DNA of 62,162 nucleotides, from contig JAUSDC010000252.1 in assembly GCA_030650845.1 (NCBI GenBank), positions 1-62,162 on the forward strand, read 5' to 3'. Origin of the DNA: Candidatus Methanoperedens sp. Its GTDB lineage: Archaea; Halobacteriota; Methanosarcinia; Methanosarcinales; Methanoperedenaceae. The position numbers and the translations under genes are program-made. Positions within the stretch are counted from its first letter, which is position 1; each line of letters opens with the position of its first letter. The notes under the pieces were generated by a model, which was not told the DNA's origin, did no database searches, and saw only the letters and a list, made by a program, of their open reading frames with translations. Positions 42,974 through 51,597 of this stretch are shown in pieces.

Positions 42974-43651
42974 ATGCACTCGATGAAGAAGCCCCTTATA
43001 GTAGTTAATTTTAAAACGTATGCCGAAAGCACGGGAGAAAAAGCGGTAAGGATAGCCAAGTATTGCGAGGAAGTAAGCCAGGACCACGGCGTATGCATAG
43101 TTGCAGTCCCTCAAATACCTGATATATTCAGAGTGGCGTCTTCGGTAAAGATACCAGTGTTCGCGCAGCATATAGACGGTGCAGGAGCAGGCAGCTTCAC
43201 AGGTCATATCACAGCAGAGTGTATCAAAGAAGCAGGAGCGTGCGGGACACTGATAAACCATTCAGAACGCCGTCTATTATTATCAGATATAGATTCAGCC
43301 GTGAGAGCCGCAAAAATAGCTGGACTGACAACGATAATTTGTACGAATAATATCGCTGTCACCTCAGCTGCGGCAGCGCTATCTCCTGATTATGTAGCGA
43401 TCGAACCACCTGAGCTTATCGGTTCAGGAATTCCAGTATCTAAGGCAGACCCAGAAATAGTCAGAGGGTCAGTTGCAGCAGTAAAAAAAATCGATCATAA
43501 GGTGAAGGTACTGTGCGGGGCAGGGATATCTAAAGGAGAGGACGTTGTTGCAGCACTTGAACTTGGAGTGGAAGGCGTTCTTCTTGCATCAGGTGTCATC
43601 AAGGCAAAAGATCCCATGGCAGCACTTCTTGACCTTGTGGGAAAAATATGA
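42974..43651 (+). CDS. tpiA: Triosephosphate isomerase
   Basis: Interconverts the two triose phosphates. The archaeal short form (225 residues) has the catalytic set Asn12-Lys14 (NFKTY), His96 (NHSERR) and Glu144 (IEPPELIG) and the phosphate loop GAGISKGEDV. An ATG at 42983 is an alternative start. Gene converges with infB, with 316 bases between, holding the tandem small-RNA-like units. Confidence 0.95.
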   Translation: MHSMKKPLIVVNFKTYAESTGEKAVRIAKYCEEVSQDHGVCIVAVPQIPDIFRVASSVKIPVFAQHIDGAGAGSFTGHITAECIKEAGACGTLINHSERRLLLSDIDSAVRAAKIAGLTTIICTNNIAVTSAAAALSPDYVAIEPPELIGSGIPVSKADPEIVRGSVAAVKKIDHKVKVLCGAGISKGEDVVAALELGVEGVLLASGVIKAKDPMAALLDLVGKI

Positions 43652-43693
43652 TTTATTGAATGGATTTTTTTTTCAAATTTAATATTAGTAAGT

Positions 43694-43790
43694 TTTATAT
43701 ACCATTAAATTGTGTAATGAAATTGTGGGCAGGACATCTTTTTTAACACACTAACCCCACTCCCCAACCTGCCCACATTCATTTATTTAG
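43694..43790 (+). ncRNA. Tandem structured element 1 (candidate small RNA)
   Basis: TATA box TTTATATA (43694-43701), then exactly 30 bases from its start a 10-bp closing stem TGTGGGCAGG (43724-43733) with CCTGCCCACA (43768-43777). The 34-base interior has T6, AACACACT and a C-rich part AACCCCACTCCCCAA. A T-rich tail follows. The next unit shares the interior with one extra C, while its stem differs at three pairs, all compensatory, which suggests selection on the stem. On the minus strand the element is G-rich (GGG, GG, GGGG, GGGG). No known family matches in my memory. Confidence 0.55.
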
Positions 43791-43814
43791 GATAACTAAT
43801 TTAATATTTGATTA

Positions 43815-43842
43815 ATAAATATTGCAATCCCGCAATATTTAT
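43815..43842 (+). promoter_or_regulatory. 11-bp palindrome overlapping the TATA of element 2
   Basis: ATAAATATTGC (43815-43825) and GCAATATTTAT (43832-43842) form a perfect 11-bp inverted repeat with a 6-base spacer, and the right arm overlaps the TATA box at 43838-43845. Element 1 has no such palindrome, so the two units could be regulated differently. It could instead be the terminator hairpin of element 1. Confidence 0.55.
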
Positions 43843-43930
43843 ATATGATGTAATTGTGTTAGGTTTCGATGGGCGGGACATCTTTTTTAACACACTAACC
43901 CCCACTCCCCAACCCGCCCATCTTTCTTTT
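43838..43930 (+). ncRNA. Tandem structured element 2 (candidate small RNA)
   Basis: Second unit with identical layout: TATA TTTATATA (43838-43845), exactly 30 bases to a perfect 10-bp stem GATGGGCGGG (43868-43877) and CCCGCCCATC (43913-43922), interior of 35 bases that equals that of element 1 plus one C, then TTTCTTTT. On the minus strand the run GGGCGGGTTGGGGAGTGGGG fits the canonical G-quadruplex pattern. It lies 38 bases beyond the infB stop region on its 3' side, so a terminator or G4 role for infB is an alternative to a plus-strand RNA. Confidence 0.58.
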
Positions 43931-43967
43931 AATAAAAATTATGAGACAATAGATGTAATCGCAGTTT

Positions 43968-45731
43968 TTATTTTCCCCAGAACGGATGTCCTCTGCGCCT
44001 TATTTCCATATACGCCATTACTGACTCTTTATCTTCGATCTTCATCGCCTCGAAAAGTTCCTGTTCAACTATTTTCGCATGCTTCTCAGGAACATCGATG
44101 TAAAGGATATCTCCTTCTTTGATCTGTCTGCCCACTGTTGGTCCGTCTATTGCCACAGCTACTTCCTTTCCGGCTGTCGCCTCACTGATATTTTCGTTAT
44201 GTTCCTGGATGCCTTTTATCTTCCCGACGATCGATCCATCCTCTTTCATCACTTCCAGGCTGGTCTTAATTATACCACCCATTACACGAACACCGACAAC
44301 TGCAGGTTTGCTCTGCCTGAATGTACAATCTGGAAGTATTATGAACCTTCCAGGCTTGATAATGGTCTCATAACGCTTTTTCTCGATAATTGCTTTTTGT
44401 TCCACCACCCATTTCTTGTAATCTTCAATAAGTTTGTAAATGACATTGTTCATGAACACCTTAATATCAGAACCCGTAATCTCTTCCTTTGCATCAGGAA
44501 GGATATCAACATCAAATCCCACAATTACTGACAACAAAGGGTCTTTTACTGTCTTTGCTTCAGCGATATCCCTTTTTGAAATATCCCCTATGTCCGCTCG
44601 TCGTATGGGAATATTTTCTTTCTTCAATTCATTGACAAGAGCTTCAAGTGAGCCTATCGTATCCGCTTTTAGTAATATACCACTTGATTGTGTCTCGATC
44701 CTGACAGCATCGATCTCGGATTTTATCTGGGCAGCTATTTCATTGATATCTCCTGAAGCTACCCGTATCAGAGAACCTGCAAGAGCCCCTTCAAGGTCAG
44801 GTGCTGCAATTTTGATCCCTGAAGCTGCGACAACCTTTTTCACCTGTTTGAACTTCTCTTCTGAGCGGATCTCGGAAAGTGGACGCGGCTTTAGAAGAGC
44901 CCTGATCTTTGTCACAATAGGTTCACCCAGGCTTCCGACCACCACAGTATCCCCGACATTTAATTCTCCATCGTACAGTATCACATCAAGCGTGGTGCCA
45001 AGTCCTATCTCTTCCTTCACCTCAAGGACAGTACCTGTCCCTGGTCCTACAGCCCTGTATTCAAGATCTTTTTCAAGGAACTTCTGTGCAAGCCCCATAA
45101 GGATCATAAGAAGATCGGGTATCCCCTCTCCGGTCTTTGCGCTAACTGGTATTACCCCGATGTTTTTCTGGAACTCTCGAACGCGGTCATACCTGTCTGA
45201 GCTGAAACCCATTTCATATAACTTTCCAATTATGATGTATATCTTTTCATCAAGGGCATTCTTCACATGTTCTGCCTGTTCTGGAAATGAAATGATAAAC
45301 GGTTTACCCTGCATGGGATTCCAGCCTGATAACCGATCGATCTTATTTGCTGCCACCACGAATGGCGTTTTGAATCTTTTCAGTATTTCTACAGCTTCTA
45401 TTGTCTGGGGCTGGAATCCTTCGTTAACATCAACCACCAGTACTGCAAGGTCAGCAAGCGCCCCGCCCCGTGCCCGAAGCGTCGTGAACGCCCTGTGTCC
45501 AGGAGTATCGATGAAAAGCAATCCTGGTACTTTAGTATCCCCTTTGAATACAGTCCCGCACACCCTTTTAACAACGTCCAGCGGCACTTCAGTAGCACCT
45601 ATATGTTGCGTGATGAGACCAGCTTCACGCTCTGCTATTGTGGTACCTCTTATCCTGTCAAGCAGAGAAGTCTTGCCATGATCCACATGCCCCATGACAC
45701 ACACTATAGGGGTGCGCAGATTTTGAACCAT
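43968..45731 (-). CDS. infB: Translation initiation factor aIF5B (IF-2)
   Basis: GTPase that joins ribosomal subunits at initiation. The 587-residue archaeal form carries G1 GHVDHGKT (14-21), DTPGHRAF, and NKID motifs in an N-terminal GTPase, then the beta-barrel domains 2 and 4. Length is that of archaeal aIF5B, shorter than eukaryotic eIF5B. It is the last gene of the rpl7ae-rps28e-rpl24e-ndk-infB series; a 71-base gap separates it from ndk. Confidence 0.97.
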   Translation of the reverse strand: MVQNLRTPIVCVMGHVDHGKTSLLDRIRGTTIAEREAGLITQHIGATEVPLDVVKRVCGTVFKGDTKVPGLLFIDTPGHRAFTTLRARGGALADLAVLVVDVNEGFQPQTIEAVEILKRFKTPFVVAANKIDRLSGWNPMQGKPFIISFPEQAEHVKNALDEKIYIIIGKLYEMGFSSDRYDRVREFQKNIGVIPVSAKTGEGIPDLLMILMGLAQKFLEKDLEYRAVGPGTGTVLEVKEEIGLGTTLDVILYDGELNVGDTVVVGSLGEPIVTKIRALLKPRPLSEIRSEEKFKQVKKVVAASGIKIAAPDLEGALAGSLIRVASGDINEIAAQIKSEIDAVRIETQSSGILLKADTIGSLEALVNELKKENIPIRRADIGDISKRDIAEAKTVKDPLLSVIVGFDVDILPDAKEEITGSDIKVFMNNVIYKLIEDYKKWVVEQKAIIEKKRYETIIKPGRFIILPDCTFRQSKPAVVGVRVMGGIIKTSLEVMKEDGSIVGKIKGIQEHNENISEATAGKEVAVAIDGPTVGRQIKEGDILYIDVPEKHAKIVEQELFEAMKIEDKESVMAYMEIRRRGHPFWGK

Positions 45732-45802
45732 GATTGTTAGATTATACTAAAAGTATATAAGTTCTCAAGATGCGCTGCTTAAAAAAGCGTTTTTCAGCAG
45801 GC

Positions 45803-46252
45803 TTATTCGTAAATACAGATCTCGTCGATCCGAGAATATTCTGATATTTCCGCATCCTTGAAATGAATACTTATCTCTCTTGATGCGGATTCCGGTGAAT
45901 CGCTTGCATGTACGACATTGCGTCCTGTATCAAGAGCAAGATCTCCGCGGATGCTTCCTGTTGATGCATTGACCGGGTTGGTGGCGCCATTTATTGCACG
46001 CATCACAGCGACTGCGTTTTTTCCCTCTACTACCATTGAAACAGAAGGACCGGATGTGATAAAATCGATAAGTGACTTAAAAAACGGTTTCTGGACGTGT
46101 TCAGCATAGTGTTTTTTTGCCTGATCCTGAGATATCGTGTTCATCCGCAGCGCGATTATCTTAAGACCGCGCCGCTCGATCCTGCCAATTACCTCACCGA
46201 CCAGACCGCGCTGTACACCGTCCGGTTTTACCATAACATAGGTGCGCTCCAC
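45803..46252 (-). CDS. ndk: Nucleoside diphosphate kinase
   Basis: Transfers phosphate between nucleotides via a phosphohistidine. The 149-residue protein has [20 protein letters not shown] and the active-site region NVVHASDS with the catalytic His, in a fully conserved framework ([16 protein letters not shown]-like [19 protein letters not shown]). It starts nine bases after the L24e stop, and this ribosomal protein-ndk-infB order is typical of archaea. Confidence 0.97.
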   Translation of the reverse strand: MERTYVMVKPDGVQRGLVGEVIGRIERRGLKIIALRMNTISQDQAKKHYAEHVQKPFFKSLIDFITSGPSVSMVVEGKNAVAVMRAINGATNPVNASTGSIRGDLALDTGRNVVHASDSPESASREISIHFKDAEISEYSRIDEICIYE

Positions 46253-46261
46253 GCTCTCACC

Positions 46262-46453
46262 TTAATTCGTTTTGCCTCTTGCTTTTCTTCCAGCCTCAGT
46301 CCATCTGACCTTTCTTGGTATCCTGCCAAGGTTCAGGTTCCCCTGACATTTAGATGAACAAAAATAGTACACAGTCCCGTCTTTGCGAGCATACAGCTTA
46401 CCTGTTCCGGGCTCTATAGCACCGCCGCAGAAAGAGCATTTCCTTTTTTCCAT
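46262..46453 (-). CDS. rpl24e: 50S ribosomal protein L24e
   Basis: Zinc-ribbon ribosomal protein of 63 residues. [16 protein letters not shown] and [10 protein letters not shown] supply the Cys-x2-Cys and Cys-x3-Cys metal ligands. It is in the L7Ae-S28e-L24e-Ndk-IF2 operon, four bases after rps28e. Confidence 0.96.
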   Translation of the reverse strand: MEKRKCSFCGGAIEPGTGKLYARKDGTVYYFCSSKCQGNLNLGRIPRKVRWTEAGRKARGKTN

Positions 46454-46457
46454 GACT

Positions 46458-46673
46458 TCACCTTGAACTCATTTTCTTGGCTTCGCGTGAGGTCTCAAGC
46501 AGAATAAGGATATCACCATTTTTTATTGGGCCGACCACATTGCGCGTGATTATTCTTCCCTTATCCCTGCCATCGAGTATCCTGCACTGTACCTGCATGG
46601 CTTCACCATGCATTCCTGTCTTTCCGATCACTTCAATGACTTCGGCAGGATATCCGCTTTCTTCTTCAGCCAT
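46458..46673 (-). CDS. rps28e: 30S ribosomal protein S28e
   Basis: Small OB-fold ribosomal protein of 71 residues: [47 protein letters not shown] is the typical conserved body (landmarks near residues 10-50), with the [14 protein letters not shown] end. It follows rpl7ae by four bases and precedes rpl24e by four. Confidence 0.96.
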   Translation of the reverse strand: MAEEESGYPAEVIEVIGKTGMHGEAMQVQCRILDGRDKGRIITRNVVGPIKNGDILILLETSREAKKMSSR

Positions 46674-46677
46674 ATTC

Positions 46678-47046
46678 TCACTTCTTTAGCGCCTGAACCT
46701 TCTGCGCCACGTCGTCAACCATTTCCTTGGCTTTTCCAGGTTCAACAATTGCTGCCGCGCCGCTGCCAACTGACAGACCGCAGGCTGCCCCAAGCTCTAC
46801 CTGTTTTTTGACAAATATATAAGGTGTGTTCTTTTCATCACAAAGCGCCGGAATGTGGGCCACTATTTCTGGTGGATTCACGTCTTCTCCAATTATCACA
46901 AGTTTTGCGATACCGCGTTCGATAGCTTTTGTGGCTTCGTTCGTTCCTTTCTTTATCTTCCCAGTATCCCTTGCTAATTCAAGAGCGCTGAGCGCCTTGT
47001 TTGCAAGCTCTGCTGGAACTTCAAATTTTGCGTATGTTTGTGCCAT
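46678..47046 (-). CDS. rpl7ae: 50S ribosomal protein L7Ae
   Basis: Kink-turn-binding protein of the large subunit; in archaea it also joins C/D and H/ACA RNPs and RNase P. The 122-residue protein has the conserved core [36 protein letters not shown] and the [15 protein letters not shown] end. It is the first gene of the operon. The RNase P RNA at about 55053-55386 is another RNA it could bind. Confidence 0.97.
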   Translation of the reverse strand: MAQTYAKFEVPAELANKALSALELARDTGKIKKGTNEATKAIERGIAKLVIIGEDVNPPEIVAHIPALCDEKNTPYIFVKKQVELGAACGLSVGSGAAAIVEPGKAKEMVDDVAQKVQALKK

Positions 47047-47139
47047 ATTAATTACTTCCTTCAGGACTATTGTCCTTCATCATTCACTTGATTAAAAGTA
47101 TCGGCTTTCCTACAGCATGATGTGGTATATATTTTACGC

Positions 47140-48012
47140 TCAGTTTACCTCTTCTATTAAAACTGCGTACATGTCCTGACCTGAGACTTTAACTATAGTA
47201 TAGTTCCCGGTCTTTGTGATGTTGTACTGTGAAAATACCGTGCTGTTGGTTTTTAGTTGATTCAACTTCTTCATGACGCTTGAATTAACATCAAGATAAC
47301 CTGTGGTTCGCTCGTAACTATTATTATTCTGATCCACACCCATATAGAATTGCTTTGCAAACGTGACATTTGAAGTTATTGTCTGGAAAGGCGCGGAAGG
47401 TACGAGATTTAGCATACCTTTGTACCGGTCATAAGATGTGACTGTTTGATTCAGGCTCGTTGTAATGTCAAGAACATCGATCACAGTCCGCGGTGGAGCA
47501 AGTATAACTGGTGTCCCCATTACATTATAAAATCCTTGCAAACCTCCTTCCTGCCTTACAAGCAGGGGATGATCATAATATGAATCAGTGAACATGTACT
47601 GAAAATCATTCCTCAGGGGATCCATTGTACTGAGCAGCAGGAAAGTAAAGTTCTCACCGTATTTAATGTCAGAGTAGTACATTTTTGTTGTGGTTGAATT
47701 ATATATTGTATCTACTTCATTAAGTACCGGCTGTGCCTGGCGTGCCCACGCCGCCATTTGAGGTGCCATTTTTTCAAGGTCAACAAAGCTTGCAGATTCC
47801 GCGCCTGGCGGCGTGATGTTCAACGCGTCTGATATCGAATCGAAAGGCTGGTCGAATGTCCAGAACTCAGGGTCATAGTAAGTCTGTGTTTGATCTTCTG
47901 TTTGCTGTTGGGTATTATCTTGGGGATTTATGAAAATATATGCAAATATCGAAAATATCATTGTGAAAACCAGAAAAAATGCCAGTATTTTATACATGTC
48001 CTGCTGTTTCAT
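47140..48012 (-). CDS. Membrane-anchored protein of unknown function
   Basis: A 290-residue protein with one N-terminal transmembrane segment (ILAFFLVFTMIFSIFAYIFI), a Gln/Thr-rich linker, and then an extracytoplasmic domain rich in Asn-X-Thr/Ser sites with no recognised motif. It stands alone between rpl7ae and the trp operon, divergently transcribed from trpD. It may be a surface protein restricted to this lineage. Confidence 0.6.
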   Translation of the reverse strand: MKQQDMYKILAFFLVFTMIFSIFAYIFINPQDNTQQQTEDQTQTYYDPEFWTFDQPFDSISDALNITPPGAESASFVDLEKMAPQMAAWARQAQPVLNEVDTIYNSTTTKMYYSDIKYGENFTFLLLSTMDPLRNDFQYMFTDSYYDHPLLVRQEGGLQGFYNVMGTPVILAPPRTVIDVLDITTSLNQTVTSYDRYKGMLNLVPSAPFQTITSNVTFAKQFYMGVDQNNNSYERTTGYLDVNSSVMKKLNQLKTNSTVFSQYNITKTGNYTIVKVSGQDMYAVLIEEVN

Positions 48013-48074
48013 GCCCCTTCATATCACCTGCATAATAATAAACTATATGGTACTAATTTTCAAGATAAAGTAAC

Positions 48075-48122
48075 TTTTATATACAATGTACGCATTTAGA
48101 CATTAATGTACAAGTATGTACA
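48075..48122 (+). promoter_or_regulatory. trp operon promoter with TRP boxes
   Basis: TATA box TTTTATATA (48075-48083). Downstream are TGTACG (48087-48092), TGTACA (48107-48112) and TGTACA (48117-48122), the last two ten bases apart, one helical turn, over the expected start of transcription. TGTACA is the TRP box recognised by TrpY in Methanothermobacter. A TrpY-like repressor is therefore likely elsewhere in the genome. The box sequences are seen; the regulator is inferred. Confidence 0.65.
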
Positions 48123-48131
48123 GTGATAATT

Positions 48132-49160
48132 ATGAAAGAATATATCCTAAAACTTATAGAGAACAAGTCTCTCACATCTGAAGAAGCAGAAATTGCAATT
48201 TCAAAAATATTCACCGATGCGACAGATTCACAGATAGCCGCTTTTTTAACAGCACTGAAGCTCAAAGGCGAAACTCCGGCAGAGATCGCAGGACTTGCCC
48301 GCGGAATGAAAAAGGCTGCGAACATGATCAGACCCAATGTAAAAGGTACGCTTGTGGATACATGCGGGACAGGCGGGGACTCTACAGGTACAATAAATGT
48401 CAGCACAGGCGCAGCGATCGTTGCAGCCGGGGCTGGAGTGCCGATAGCTAAACATGGAAATTATTCCATAACCTCAAAATCTGGAAGCGCAGATGTGCTG
48501 CATGAACTCGGAATTAGGATTGACATGTCGCCGCAGGAAGTTGAAAAGACCATAGAGAACGTGGGCATTGGCTTCATGCTCGCTCCTGTTTTTCATCCTT
48601 CCATGAAACGAGTGGGGCAGATAAGGCGCGACCTGGGATTCCGAACAGTATTCAATATCCTGGGACCTCTCACTAACCCGGCAGGTGCACAGGCGCAGGT
48701 GATGGGTGTTTTCGATGGCTCGATGTGTGAAACTTTGGCAAATGTACTCAAGATCCTTGGAACAAAGAGGGCTCTTGTTGTACATGGCAGCGGTATGGAT
48801 GAAATATCCAACATTGGTGAGACACAAATTGTCGAACTGAATAATGGAAAGATCACAAAATACACAGTGACCCCTGAAAAGCTTGGTATAAAACATGCTT
48901 CTGTTAGCGAGATACTGGGAGGATCTCCAGAAGAGAATGCAAGGGATATCGTAGAGATATTAAAAGGTAAAAAGGGAGCAAAACGCGATATTATTGTAAT
49001 CAATGCAGGCGCAGCATTACTTGTTGGTGGGAAGGCAGATAGTCTTGCTGCGGGAATAAAAATGGCAGCCCAGACAATTGATAATGGCAAAGCCTTAGAG
49101 AAGCTCAAAGATTTCGTAAAGGCTGCAGGGGACTCTGCAAAACTTGAAAGATTCCTGTAA
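48132..49160 (+). CDS. trpD: Anthranilate phosphoribosyltransferase
   Basis: Second step of tryptophan synthesis. The 342-residue protein (from ATG 48132, three codons after a GTG) contains the GTGGDSTGTINVST phosphate site, KHGNYSITSKSGSADVLHELG and the VHGSGMDEISNIGET catalytic region. It is the first gene of trpD-F-E-G behind a TATA box and TGTACA boxes. The trpC, trpB and trpA genes are not in the window. Confidence 0.95.
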   Translation: MKEYILKLIENKSLTSEEAEIAISKIFTDATDSQIAAFLTALKLKGETPAEIAGLARGMKKAANMIRPNVKGTLVDTCGTGGDSTGTINVSTGAAIVAAGAGVPIAKHGNYSITSKSGSADVLHELGIRIDMSPQEVEKTIENVGIGFMLAPVFHPSMKRVGQIRRDLGFRTVFNILGPLTNPAGAQAQVMGVFDGSMCETLANVLKILGTKRALVVHGSGMDEISNIGETQIVELNNGKITKYTVTPEKLGIKHASVSEILGGSPEENARDIVEILKGKKGAKRDIIVINAGAALLVGGKADSLAAGIKMAAQTIDNGKALEKLKDFVKAAGDSAKLERFL

Positions 49161-49195
49161 TGCGGATACGATAGAGATATAATTAGAGATATTAG

Positions 49196-49846
49196 ATGAA
49201 AGTTAAAATTTGCGGAATAAAGACCGAACATGACCTTGTAGTGGCGATAAATGCAGGAGCTGATGCTGTAGGATTCATTACTGATGTGTCTGTGGATTCT
49301 CCCCGTAAGATCACACTGGCGGAAGCAACGCATTTGATCTCGAAAGTCCCGGTTTTTGTGACCACGGTGCTTGTTATCATGCCGGAAAACGCTAGAGAAG
49401 CGCTGCGAATGATCCAGGTGGCAAGACCTGCAGCAATGCAGATCCATAATGATCTTGCGTTGTCTGAACTCAAGAAGATCAGAGAAACAGGTGTGAAACT
49501 CATCAAGACCCTCCCGGTGTCTCAGGATACACAGGCGGATACATTGATAAACCAGATACTGGAACTTTCCGGGGTGGCTGATGCAGTCCTTCTTGATACT
49601 GCAGGGGATGGAAAAACAGGCGGAACAGGTATACCGCACAACTGGGAAATAAGTTCAAAGGTTGTCATGAACGCAGGTATCCCTGTTATTCTGGCTGGCG
49701 GGCTGAAGCCTGATAATGTCAGGGATGCAGTGAAGTGTGTCCATCCGTATGCTGTTGATACAGCATCTGGCGTCGAGACTGAAGGCAAGAAAGATGAAAC
49801 GAAAGTGATGGATTTTATTAACAATGCGAGGATGCATGAAATTTGA
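49196..49846 (+). CDS. trpF: Phosphoribosylanthranilate isomerase
   Basis: Third step of tryptophan synthesis. The 216-residue TIM barrel has the catalytic Cys in VKICGIK and Asp in LLDTAGDGKTGGTG, and the phosphate loop GGLKPDNVRDAV, VDTASGVETEGKKDETKV. It starts 35 bases after trpD, and its end overlaps the trpE start by 11 bases. Confidence 0.95.
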   Translation: MKVKICGIKTEHDLVVAINAGADAVGFITDVSVDSPRKITLAEATHLISKVPVFVTTVLVIMPENAREALRMIQVARPAAMQIHNDLALSELKKIRETGVKLIKTLPVSQDTQADTLINQILELSGVADAVLLDTAGDGKTGGTGIPHNWEISSKVVMNAGIPVILAGGLKPDNVRDAVKCVHPYAVDTASGVETEGKKDETKVMDFINNARMHEI

Positions 49847-51350
49847 TATCAGTGAAAAGGAATTCATCCGCCTTGCTGAAGATAAACCTGTTATCATCCA
49901 GTTGATGGCAGAAGTAAAAACTACGTGCACTCCTCTTGATCTGTATGCTTCGCTTGATAAGAAATGTGCATATCTTCTTGAATCTGTTGAAAAAGAGAAA
50001 CGCCATGCCCGTTTCTCCTTTGTGGGTGCGCAACCAGATGCTGTCGTAACAGTAAAAGACCGCAGAGTTACTCTTGATTACCCGACAAGGACTGGTTTGA
50101 TAGATTTCATTGAGTCTTCACTTTCAAAGATATGCGATCTTGGTAAGGAAGGAATGCTGATAGTAGGATTTGACACAATGGATGCTTTAAGGAATGCTTT
50201 TGCGATGACAGGAGTAAAATTCATCGGCAAAGGTTTTGACAGACAGACATTTCTTGGAGGGGCTATTGGATATTGCGCTTATGACATGGTATATGACTGC
50301 TGGCTTGACATTCCTGCAAAAAAGAGCAATATTCCTGATGCACAATTCGCGCTCACAACAAAGACGGTTGTGTTTGATCACCTGACAGAAAAAACGTATA
50401 TTGTCATGACACCTTTTGTCTTTGATGATGCAAAAGATGCATACAGGGCTGCTCTGGAAGAAGCCAGGAAACTTGAAACTATCATTAAAGCAGCAAGACC
50501 GATCTATGTGAAACAAAATAAGCCTTCACGGATAACACCCAATATAAAAAAAAGCGAATATGAAGATGCTGTAAGGGTCGCAAAGAAACACATAATAGAT
50601 GGCGATATTTTCCAGGTCGTTCTCTCAAGGCGCTATGAAGTGACCACAGACCAGACCCCGCTTGAGCTATATACCGAATTGCGAAGCGTTAATCCAAGTC
50701 CTTACATGTACCTCTTTGAGTTCAACGGCACAGGTATAATAGGGGCAAGTCCTGAGACGCTGCTCTCAGTACACAAGCGTAAAGTCATAATAAATCCCAT
50801 CGCAGGCACCTGCCCGCGCGGAACAACGTCTGATGAGGATGAAAAATTCGCAATAGAGATGCTTGAAAGCGACAAGGAGCGCGCCGAGCATGTGATGCTT
50901 GTTGATCTTGGCCGCAATGATGTGCGGATGGTTTCAAAAGGCGGCACTGTGAAGGTGGATGATTTCATGTCAGTGCTAAAATACTCGCACGTCCAGCATA
51001 TCGAAAGCACGGTGTCTGGTATGCTGCGGGACGAGTGCGACCAGTTCGATGCCATACGCGCCATATTCCCGGCAGGTACGCTTTCGGGCGCGCCAAAGAT
51101 ACGCGCTATGGAGATAATACACCAGCTTGAGAAAGAAGCTCGCGGAATTTACGGTGGAGGTGTGGGGTACTATTCCTGGAATGGGGATGCGGATTTCGCT
51201 ATCGTGATACGGACGATCATCAAGAACGGCAGAAAAGCGATAGTGCAGGCTGGAGCCGGAATTGTGGCTGATTCTGATCCAGAGTATGAATACAATGAGA
51301 CAGAGCGCAAGATGGCTGCGATGATAAAGGCGATAGGAGGAGTGACATGA
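49836..51350 (+). CDS. trpE: Anthranilate synthase component I
   Basis: Makes anthranilate from chorismate with ammonia from TrpG. I start at the ATG 49836 (MKFDISEKEF), inside the trpF end; an ATG four codons earlier is the alternative. The C-terminal half has the chorismate-binding block (GDIFQVVLSRRYE, NPSPYMYLFEF, GTCPRGTTSDED, LVDLGRNDVRMV, FPAGTLSGAPKIRAMEII). The tryptophan feedback site LLES is near residue 45 (AYLLESVEKEKRHARFSFVGAQ-like; boundaries approximate), so the enzyme is likely feedback-inhibited. Confidence 0.95.
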   Translation: MKFDISEKEFIRLAEDKPVIIQLMAEVKTTCTPLDLYASLDKKCAYLLESVEKEKRHARFSFVGAQPDAVVTVKDRRVTLDYPTRTGLIDFIESSLSKICDLGKEGMLIVGFDTMDALRNAFAMTGVKFIGKGFDRQTFLGGAIGYCAYDMVYDCWLDIPAKKSNIPDAQFALTTKTVVFDHLTEKTYIVMTPFVFDDAKDAYRAALEEARKLETIIKAARPIYVKQNKPSRITPNIKKSEYEDAVRVAKKHIIDGDIFQVVLSRRYEVTTDQTPLELYTELRSVNPSPYMYLFEFNGTGIIGASPETLLSVHKRKVIINPIAGTCPRGTTSDEDEKFAIEMLESDKERAEHVMLVDLGRNDVRMVSKGGTVKVDDFMSVLKYSHVQHIESTVSGMLRDECDQFDAIRAIFPAGTLSGAPKIRAMEIIHQLEKEARGIYGGGVGYYSWNGDADFAIVIRTIIKNGRKAIVQAGAGIVADSDPEYEYNETERKMAAMIKAIGGVT

Positions 51351-51419
51351 GGATTTCTATTGGGAAGGAACCGCAGAAGAAAGCGCCCAGAGTCACGCCT
51401 AGCGATTTAATTAATTCAC

Positions 51420-51577
51420 CGCAAAGAGCGCAAAGTTCGCAAAGATTTTTCATTCATACTGTTGATCCGTGCATATCCGTACAATCCGTGTTCCATCACA
51501 TTAGCCATCTATTTTCATTACCTTTTAATGCTTATGTCAATTGTGTATCTGCGTTTATCTGCGTTCATCTGCGGTTA
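51420..51577. repeat. Three tracts of 9-10 bp direct repeats inside the trp operon
   Basis: In the 247-base gap between trpE and trpG lie three separate short-period tracts: CGCAAAG units at nine-base period (about 51420-51446), ATCCGT units at nine-base period (about 51465-51492) and ATCTGCG units at ten-base period (about 51545-51575). They are not coding in a credible way. Tracts of this general kind occur in many unrelated genomes; their function is unknown to me. Confidence 0.7.
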
Positions 51578-51597
51578 AATAGGGATAGTGGAGGGGT

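Noticed and set aside
44440-45681. 413-codon plus-strand frame opposite infB
   Set aside because: It is serine-rich shadow sequence of a highly conserved gene on the other strand.
48593-49639. 348-codon minus-strand frame over trpD/trpF
   Set aside because: Overlaps two clear trp genes and has no recognisable domains.
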